The translations under genes and the position numbers were made by a program. A stretch of DNA of 37,061 nt from Flavobacteriales bacterium (lineage in GTDB: Bacteria > Bacteroidota > Bacteroidia > Flavobacteriales_D > Crocinitomicaceae), in contig QOQC01000010.1 of the NCBI GenBank assembly GCA_003331365.1, positions 1 through 37,061 on the forward strand, given 5' to 3'. The first letter of the stretch is position 1; each line of letters starts with the position of its first letter. Positions 31,975-37,061 of the stretch are shown here, piece by piece. The notes below the pieces were generated by a model that ran no database searches, was not told the DNA's origin, and worked only from the letters and a program-made list of their open reading frames with translations.

Positions 31975-33330
31975 ATGAAGGTACATTTTATTGCGATAGG
32001 GGGTAGTGCGATGCATAACCTAGCCATTGCTCTTAATAGAAAAGGAATTGAAGTTAGCGGTTCTGACGATGAGATTTTTGAGCCTTCAAGATCAAGACTT
32101 GAAAAAGAAGGTATATTACCCAGTGCCATTGGTTGGGATACGACTCTAATAAAACCGGATTTAGATGCGGTGATTCTAGGTATGCATGCCAGACAGGATA
32201 ATCCTGAATTAATGAAATCAAAAGAATTAGGAATACCGATTTATTCTTATCCTGAATATCTATATGAACAAAGTAAATTCAAAAAAAGAATTGTAATTGG
32301 GGGAAGTCATGGTAAAACGACCATAACTTCAATGCTATTACATGCTTGTATGAAAAAGGGTATAAATGTTGATTATATGGTTGGTGCTCAACTTGAAGGC
32401 TATGATTGCATGGTCAAACTAACTAACGAAGCCGAATATATGATTCTTGAAGGAGATGAATATTTAAGCTCTCCTATTGACCGACGTCCAAAGTTTCATT
32501 TATACAATCCTGATGTTGCAATCATTAGTGGTGTAGCCTGGGACCATATTAATGTGTTTCCGACTTTTGAGAATTACGTAAGCCAGTTCGATATGTTTTG
32601 CTCCTTAATTCATAAAGATGGTATACTTATATATAATGAGGAGGATTCTGAGGTCAAGAAACTGGGTCATAAATACAGCAAAAAATTAGAGACCCAAGCT
32701 TATGCTACGCCCAAATTTGAGCCCACAAGAACGGGCACAAGACTGAATTATGATGGGCAATTCTTTGAATTACAAATTTTTGGAAGTCATAATTTACAGA
32801 ATCTCATGGGTGCTATGCATTTGGCAAATCAAATTGGAATTTCTAATCAGGTTTTTTTGAATTCGATGGTTGATTTTACAGGGGCGGGAAAACGATTACA
32901 AAAGGTCAGCGAGAATGAATCATTTGTGATGTATAAAGATTTTGCGCATTCACCTTCAAAGCTCAAAGCGACTACCAATGCAGTAAGAGAGCAATATCCA
33001 AATCGAAAAATTATTGCTTGTATGGAATTGCATACATTTTCATCACTTAAGAAAGAGTTTTTACCCCTATACAAAGGATCGATGGAAAGTGCCGATGAAG
33101 CACTCGTATACTTTAGTCATGAAGTGGTAAAACATAAAAAGCTTTCTCCAATTACAAAAGAATTGGTTGTTGATTGTTTTGGAGGGGATGTTTTAGTATT
33201 GAATGATACACAAGATGTATTATCTCAATTGAAAAGCAAATCGTGGAAAGATGCTGTTTTGTTAATGATGTCTTCAGGAAATTTTGACGGAATAGATTAT
33301 GAATCTTTAGGGGAAGAGCTATCAAAATAG
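31975..33330 (+). CDS. mpl: UDP-N-acetylmuramate:L-Ala-gamma-D-Glu-meso-DAP ligase (Mpl)
   Basis: Mpl reattaches the murein tripeptide recovered from cell-wall turnover to UDP-MurNAc, closing the peptidoglycan recycling loop. It is a Mur ligase of 451 residues (E. coli Mpl 457). HFIAIGGSAM (4-13) is the N-terminal nucleotide-sugar loop; the ATP P-loop is GGSHGKTTITS (109-119); ILEGDEY and WDHINVFPTFENY are the conserved Glu and His-Asn motifs of the central domain; the C-domain contains HSPSKLKAT. MurC is about the same size, but the GGSHGKT loop and EGDEY with a following SSPIDRRPKF favour Mpl. No other murein gene is adjacent. It overlaps the convergent DUF4199 gene by 34 nt. Confidence 0.92.
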   Translation: MKVHFIAIGGSAMHNLAIALNRKGIEVSGSDDEIFEPSRSRLEKEGILPSAIGWDTTLIKPDLDAVILGMHARQDNPELMKSKELGIPIYSYPEYLYEQSKFKKRIVIGGSHGKTTITSMLLHACMKKGINVDYMVGAQLEGYDCMVKLTNEAEYMILEGDEYLSSPIDRRPKFHLYNPDVAIISGVAWDHINVFPTFENYVSQFDMFCSLIHKDGILIYNEEDSEVKKLGHKYSKKLETQAYATPKFEPTRTGTRLNYDGQFFELQIFGSHNLQNLMGAMHLANQIGISNQVFLNSMVDFTGAGKRLQKVSENESFVMYKDFAHSPSKLKATTNAVREQYPNRKIIACMELHTFSSLKKEFLPLYKGSMESADEALVYFSHEVVKHKKLSPITKELVVDCFGGDVLVLNDTQDVLSQLKSKSWKDAVLLMMSSGNFDGIDYESLGEELSK

Positions 33331-33869
33331 TTCTTAAAAATCACACGTCTAAAAATAAGTGCAAGAACAAGCCCGTTTAGGATGCTCCAAATCGACATGA
33401 TTAATAAAGAAATTGACATGTTGAATGAGGGTGATAATAAAGTCTTCGCCGTGTTCATTTGTTGACTCTTTATTTCTTCGTCAGATAGGTGGTCATAAGC
33501 CATTTTATTTTTGCTTTTGATCGCTTGTATATTTGTCGAATCGCTCCATCGAATCTCCTCGAGTTTTAGTTTATCTGAGATATAATCTTTATTGATATTA
33601 TTGTAGTATACATAAGAAAAAAAACTTGCGATTACAGCAAATATCATTGCAGGTGCCATAGCTGTTTTTAAGTCGTCAATAAGATTGTTTTGGTTCTTTT
33701 GTTTTCGTTTTGAAATGTATAGAGCAATTGAAGCAGAGCAGGTTACAAACAACATGCTTAATAGCATTATAGGTTTCTCACTAATTTCTATTTTAGCGAG
33801 AAAAAAAACCATTCTGATCAAAATCAGGATTAAAGAAAAGAGTAATCCAATCTTAACGGAGCTTTTCAT
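33297..33869 (-). CDS. DUF4199 family membrane protein
   Basis: 190 residues with about four membrane segments (near 6-23, 32-52, 69-90 and 150-175) and a polar loop of about 60 residues between the third and fourth. This is the layout of DUF4199, a membrane family common in Bacteroidota whose function is unknown. It starts 1 nt after the rho stop, so it is probably cotranscribed and may be coupled to rho. Its 3' end overlaps mpl by 34 nt on the other strand. Confidence 0.75.
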   Translation of the reverse strand: MKSSVKIGLLFSLILILIRMVFFLAKIEISEKPIMLLSMLFVTCSASIALYISKRKQKNQNNLIDDLKTAMAPAMIFAVIASFFSYVYYNNINKDYISDKLKLEEIRWSDSTNIQAIKSKNKMAYDHLSDEEIKSQQMNTAKTLLSPSFNMSISLLIMSIWSILNGLVLALIFRRVIFKNYFDSSSPKDS

Positions 33870-33870
33870 C

Positions 33871-35424
33871 CTAACTGTTCATAGAGATGAGGAATTCCTC
33901 GTTTGATTTGGTATTTTCCATATGAGATTTCATGAATTCCATAGCTTCAACTGGATTCATATCTGCAATAAATTTACGCATTAACCAAATTCTTTGCATC
34001 ACATCTTTGCTCATTAATAGGTCTTCTCTTCTCGTACCAGATGCCGTAATATCTATTGCTGGATAGATTCTTCGATTTGATATTTTTCGATCTAACTGGA
34101 GCTCCATATTTCCAGTCCCTTTAAATTCCTCAAAAATGACCTCATCCATTTTTGAACCTGTTTCGGTAAGGGCAGTAGCCAATATTGATAAGGAACCACC
34201 GTTTTCAATTTTTCTTGCAGAACCAAAAAATCTTTTGGGTTTATGTAAAGCATTAGCGTCAACACCACCTGACAAGACCTTACCTGATGCTGGAGAAACC
34301 GTATTGTATGCTCGAGCTAAACGCGTAATAGAGTCTAATAGAATACAAACATCATGACCACATTCTACCATTCTTTTTGCTTTTTCAAGAACGATGTTAG
34401 CAACTTTGACATGTCTATCAGCAGGCTCGTCAAAGGTAGAAGCTACTACCTCGGCTTTAACGCTTCTCGCCATATCCGTAACCTCTTCAGGTCTTTCATC
34501 AATAAGTAGAACAATTAAATAAGTTTCCGGATGATTTGCCGCAATTGCATTTGCTACATCTTTCAATAGCATTGTTTTACCTGTTTTCGGTTGAGCAACA
34601 ATCATTCCACGCTGACCTTTACCTATAGGAGAAAACAAATCCATTACACGGGTAGATAGTGTCTCTTGTTTGTGTCCTGTAAGATTAAATTTTTCAGATG
34701 GAAAAAGGGGTGTTAAATATTGAAATGGAACACGATCTCTGATATAAGATGGATCTCTTCCGTTTATTGACTCGACTTTAACCAATGGGAAAAACTTTTC
34801 ACCTTCTTTGGGTGGTCTTATGGTACCTTTAACTGTATCACCTGTTTTTAAACCAAATAATTTTATTTGATTTTGCGAAACATAAATATCATCAGGGGAT
34901 GGCAGGTAATTATAATCCGATGATCTTAGAAAACCATATCCATCCTGAATTACTTCTAAAACGCCCTCAGCAGAAACAATGCCGACAAGGTCATAATTGT
35001 CATTTGATTTTTTCGGTTCGTTTCGATTATTCTGATCGCTTCGATTGTTCTGTTGGCTTTGATTGTTATCGTTTGATTTATCTTTTTGATGATTTTTTTT
35101 AGAATTATCGTCAAAAGGAAGTTCATTTTTACTCTTTTCTTCTTCTATTTTTTCATTTTCCGTTTGTGATTCAGATTTTGTTTCTGACTCAACAATTATT
35201 CTTTTCCTGGTTCTTTTTCGAGGCTGTTCATTTTTAGAATTTTGTTCCTTAGTAGATTCCTCCGATTTACTCAATAAATCTGAGGTTTTATCTTCAGATT
35301 CATCTCCAAGAATTTTAGAAATTAATTCAGCTTTCTTAAGTGATTCGATATTTGAGAGACCTAATGAAGATGCAATAACCTTTAAATCGGATATGCTTTT
35401 ACTCTCTAAAGTTTTTTTGTCCAT
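33871..35424 (-). CDS. rho: Transcription termination factor Rho with disordered insert
   Basis: Rho is the hexameric RNA-dependent ATPase that ends untranslated transcripts. From ATG 35424 the protein has 517 residues (E. coli 419). Residues 1-42 form the Rho_N (SAP-like) domain. Residues about 43-145 are low-complexity, rich in Asn, Lys, Ser, Glu and Gln (for example [16 protein letters not shown]). The RNA-binding cold-shock-like domain lies at about 148-222 ([23 protein letters not shown]). The ATPase domain has Walker A AQPKTGKT (277-284) and RPEEVTDM. A longer frame to 35472 adds a hydrophobic stretch before the SAP domain and is not credible as the start. Inserts of this type are known in Bacteroidota Rho, and in Bacteroides thetaiotaomicron the insert drives condensate formation. 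Confidence 0.95.
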   Translation of the reverse strand: MDKKTLESKSISDLKVIASSLGLSNIESLKKAELISKILGDESEDKTSDLLSKSEESTKEQNSKNEQPRKRTRKRIIVESETKSESQTENEKIEEEKSKNELPFDDNSKKNHQKDKSNDNNQSQQNNRSDQNNRNEPKKSNDNYDLVGIVSAEGVLEVIQDGYGFLRSSDYNYLPSPDDIYVSQNQIKLFGLKTGDTVKGTIRPPKEGEKFFPLVKVESINGRDPSYIRDRVPFQYLTPLFPSEKFNLTGHKQETLSTRVMDLFSPIGKGQRGMIVAQPKTGKTMLLKDVANAIAANHPETYLIVLLIDERPEEVTDMARSVKAEVVASTFDEPADRHVKVANIVLEKAKRMVECGHDVCILLDSITRLARAYNTVSPASGKVLSGGVDANALHKPKRFFGSARKIENGGSLSILATALTETGSKMDEVIFEEFKGTGNMELQLDRKISNRRIYPAIDITASGTRREDLLMSKDVMQRIWLMRKFIADMNPVEAMEFMKSHMENTKSNEEFLISMNS

Positions 35425-35459
35425 TAATTGTATGAATAAAAGTAAAGGGATTAAGAGTT

Positions 35460-35480
35460 GATGAAAAGACACGTTTCATC
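35460..35480. repeat. Inverted repeat in the rho leader
   Basis: GATGAAA (35460-35466) and TTTCATC (35474-35480) are perfect 7-bp arms around 7 nt, located 36-56 nt before the rho start. It lies between the candidate promoter and the gene, so it could be part of a leader that responds to Rho level; this is inference. Confidence 0.35.
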
Positions 35481-35491
35481 CTAACAACACA

Positions 35492-35525
35492 CAAGTTTAA
35501 GAAAAACCTTTCAATAAACATCAAA
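35492..35525 (-). promoter_or_regulatory. Candidate rho promoter
   Basis: Minus-strand TTTG (35525-35522), 22 bp, then TAAACTTG (35499-35492), which has one mismatch to TAnnTTTG. It would give a leader of about 60 nt containing the 35460-35480 inverted repeat. The gap to the upstream gene is 114 nt, consistent with a separate transcript. Confidence 0.35.
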
Positions 35526-35538
35526 AACTAATGAAAAT

Positions 35539-36804
35539 TTATGTTTTTCTCTTTTTCTTTTTCGCTGCAGGGAATAAAATATTATTTAATATTAATCTAT
35601 AACCGGGAGAATTTGGGTGTAAATTAAGGTCTGTAGGAGGATCACCGACAAAATGTTGATAATCCTCTGGGTCATGACCTCCATAAAATGTCCAAGTACC
35701 TTGTCCATATTCTCCATGAATATACCTGGCTGTTCCAGCTGCTTTTGTCTCACCTAAAATAAGTACATCAGATTTAATTAAGTCTTTTTTAAAGTCTGTT
35801 GTTTGCCCCATGAATCCTTTTACCACGTCAACATGACATTGAGTAAGCATGGTTGGAACAACATCCCATTTAGCAGAAAATTCAAAAAGGGTAAATTCAT
35901 CTAAACTTTTTGGAATCGTTCCATTCGTCCTGAGAAATGTCCCATCAATATTCGAATATTCATATATCATTGGATTTTTATCTAATTTAAAATCCTTAAA
36001 TGCAAAAGTCTTACTGAAGTCTAATTGAGCATCACTATTAGGACTAGATGGATCGCCATCAAATACACTTTCACATATATCAGTATTTTCTGCCGCCAAA
36101 GCAATGTCAAAACTATCCGTACCACTACACATTGTAAAAACAAATCCACCACCAACAACGAAATTCTTGATATTCACAGCAACAGCCAATTTTAGTTTCG
36201 ATACCTTTGAATAACCTAACATTTTCGCATTCCCCTCAGCTACGTCGATTTGGTCCTGATACCATTTCTGATAGCGAGCCGAACGATAAAACTTACCGTA
36301 TTGACCTGTAAAGTCTTCATGATGAAGATGGAGCCAGTCATATTCAGGTAATTTGCCCATAACAATAGCTGAATCATAAATTTTGTCATAAGGAATTTCA
36401 GCATATTCCAATACCATTGTTACAGCATCATCCCAAGGTTGTTTGTTGGGCGGTGTATAAACAGCAATTTTTGGAGCTTTTTCTAATTGAATCACCTCCA
36501 TATTTATTTCTGGATTACCAATCTCTCTTTTTATTTGATTGATTTGTCCATCCGTTCTAATTTCATATGAAACACCTCTAATTACCATTTCTTCCTCTAT
36601 ACTTTTTAGATGAGGTATCAAGAAGGAACCTCCACGATAATTTAATAGCCACTCAATGGTAATATCATGGTCAATGGCCCAATATGCGATTCCGTATGCT
36701 TTGAGATGGTTTTTTTGACTTTCATCCATTTGGATTAAAATCTGAGTTGAATACCCCAATAGTGAGAAAATTAAAAAAATAGATAATGAAAGGTATCGGA
36801 GCAT
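35539..36804 (-). CDS. Secreted protein of the family misnamed 'asparagine synthetase B'
   Basis: 421 residues from ATG 36804, which is 1 nt after the dnaB stop; an ATG at 36855 would overlap dnaB by 50 nt. A signal peptide (about 1-21, LRYLSLSIFLIFSLLGYST) leads into a domain starting near 30. Bacteroidota homologues are often labelled asparagine synthetase B, but the N-terminal Cys2 amidotransferase domain is absent and SGTDS (227-231) is only a superficial PP-loop match. From about 110 on it looks like a class I amidotransferase/ThuA-like fold: FVVGGGFVFTMCSGTD (215-230), with Cys226 at a nucleophile-elbow position, and HGEYGQGTWTFYGGHDPEDY (363-382) near the end. HLHHEDFTGQYGKFY (159-173) is a further conserved block. 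A periplasmic or exported enzyme is likely; activity unknown. Confidence 0.75.
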   Translation of the reverse strand: MLRYLSLSIFLIFSLLGYSTQILIQMDESQKNHLKAYGIAYWAIDHDITIEWLLNYRGGSFLIPHLKSIEEEMVIRGVSYEIRTDGQINQIKREIGNPEINMEVIQLEKAPKIAVYTPPNKQPWDDAVTMVLEYAEIPYDKIYDSAIVMGKLPEYDWLHLHHEDFTGQYGKFYRSARYQKWYQDQIDVAEGNAKMLGYSKVSKLKLAVAVNIKNFVVGGGFVFTMCSGTDSFDIALAAENTDICESVFDGDPSSPNSDAQLDFSKTFAFKDFKLDKNPMIYEYSNIDGTFLRTNGTIPKSLDEFTLFEFSAKWDVVPTMLTQCHVDVVKGFMGQTTDFKKDLIKSDVLILGETKAAGTARYIHGEYGQGTWTFYGGHDPEDYQHFVGDPPTDLNLHPNSPGYRLILNNILFPAAKKKKRKT

Positions 36805-36805
36805 T

Positions 36806-37061
36806 TTAAAATGGATTTTGATCAACTCCATTAGAATCAAAATCGCCCTTATCACTTTTCTTGTCAGTGTCGTTCATTTTACTTGGAATGGTAAATGTCC
36901 CTGATTCAGGTTTCAATGAGCTTGTTCTTAGATCACTATGAGGTGTCTCGTATTCGGGGAATACATTTAAGTTGTCGAATCGTGCATATTCACTTATAAA
37001 ACGAAGTCTAACATTTCCTTGTGCTCCATTTCGATGCTTTGCGATTATAATTTCTCCAATT
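36806..37061 (-). CDS. dnaB: Replicative DNA helicase DnaB, C-terminal part (partial)
   Basis: The last 84 codons of a gene that continues past the window edge. The visible part begins IGEIIIAKHRNGAQGNV and includes LRFISEYARFDNL, the end of the RecA-like ATPase domain of DnaB (typical IVAKHRNGATG motif, where the Arg-containing hairpin contacts DNA and the neighbouring subunit). A polar tail of about 50 residues (SLKPESGTFTIPSK and acidic stretches, ending QNPF) follows, longer than in E. coli and likely flexible. DnaB is the hexameric helicase at the replication fork. It ends 1 nt before the downstream gene's ATG, so the two are probably cotranscribed. Confidence 0.9.
   Translation of the reverse strand, partial: IGEIIIAKHRNGAQGNVRLRFISEYARFDNLNVFPEYETPHSDLRTSSLKPESGTFTIPSKMNDTDKKSDKGDFDSNGVDQNPF

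Noticed and set aside
35020-35080. Tandem-looking repeats possibly resembling a CRISPR or minisatellite
   Set aside because: They are the codons for Asn/Gln/Arg-rich runs in the Rho insert, in frame and without spacers.
35425-35472. N-terminal extension of Rho to ATG 35472
   Set aside because: It adds a 16-residue hydrophobic stretch before the SAP-like domain, which would be odd for a cytosolic hexamer; ATG 35424 starts directly at the domain.
36113-36130. PP-loop of asparagine synthetase (SGTDS) in the 35539-36804 protein
   Set aside because: The pattern is not SGGxDS, the amidotransferase domain and Cys2 are absent, and the surrounding sequence fits another fold.
36805-36855. Upstream extension of the 35539-36804 gene to ATG 36855
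   Set aside because: It overlaps the dnaB 3' end by 50 nt and puts residues before a clean signal peptide. ATG 36804 lies 1 nt after the dnaB stop.
1-37061. Mobile elements, phage genes, CRISPR or defence systems, tRNA or rRNA genes
   Set aside because: No transposase, integrase, cas, restriction or toxin-like gene, no long terminal repeats, and no tRNA or rRNA sequence recognised; the gene content is housekeeping plus envelope proteins.

Overview
This 37-kb window is AT-rich chromosomal DNA from a member of the Bacteroidota, most likely a Flavobacteriia-type organism. Three signs support this. Two secreted proteins carry type IX secretion (T9SS) C-terminal sorting domains. SecD and SecF are fused into one protein. 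Rho carries a long disordered Asn/Lys/Ser-rich insert. TAnnTTTG promoter elements of the Bacteroidota sigma factor lie upstream of several genes, sometimes with a TTG/TTTG element 20-23 bp further upstream. I see no rRNA, tRNA, CRISPR array, insertion sequence, phage gene or attachment site, so this reads as core genome and not as an island. Apart from promoter regions the gene density is very high; the longest stretch without a gene is 25679-25865 (187 bp).

Layout. (a) 1-3301, minus strand: fabI with its own terminator, then uvrB translationally coupled to a small DUF3817 membrane protein. (b) 3302-3611: an intergenic region that holds an apparently real 51-codon minus-strand gene (3366-3521) followed by a strong hairpin terminator, divergent from fbaA. 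(c) 3612-5555, plus: fbaA and accD, ended by a hairpin. (d) 5631-9128, plus: a large T9SS-exported protein that I recognise as a PNGase F-family homologue whose N-terminal domain is interrupted by an insert containing a LamG domain. (e) 9125-13650, minus: a tightly packed operon acs, methyltransferase, PqqB-like metallo-beta-lactamase-fold lipoprotein, fructosamine-kinase-like protein, with 1-2 nt spacing. (f) 13801-16125, plus: a second T9SS protein (choice-of-anchor B type). (g) 16175-20251, plus: GT2 glycosyltransferase, HAD phosphatase, MORN-repeat exported protein, lipoprotein, GT4 glycosyltransferase. (h) 20355-25678, plus: secDF and a TonB-dependent receptor. (i) 25866-28226: yaaA convergent with an FAD oxidoreductase/DUF2452 pair. 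(j) 28316-33330, plus: a large coiled-coil exported protein overlapping apbE, then mpl. (k) 33297-37061, minus: the 3' end of dnaB, a secreted protein usually misnamed asparagine synthetase B, rho, and a DUF4199 membrane protein.

How they work together: fabI and accD (fatty acid synthesis), fbaA (glycolysis/gluconeogenesis) and acs (acetate activation) are central carbon metabolism. uvrB, dnaB and rho are information processing. SecDF drives the Sec export on which the two T9SS substrates, the lipoproteins and the TonB receptor all depend. Mpl recycles murein peptides. Several start codons were moved from the longest open frame to an internal ATG. The upstream TTG of fbaA, the PNGase F-like gene and the 18430 lipoprotein lies inside a TAnnTTTG promoter element, while the 35539-36804 gene would otherwise run into dnaB. 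The best leads for novelty are the PNGase F/LamG protein, the 51-aa small protein, and the dnaB-adjacent family with a misleading name.
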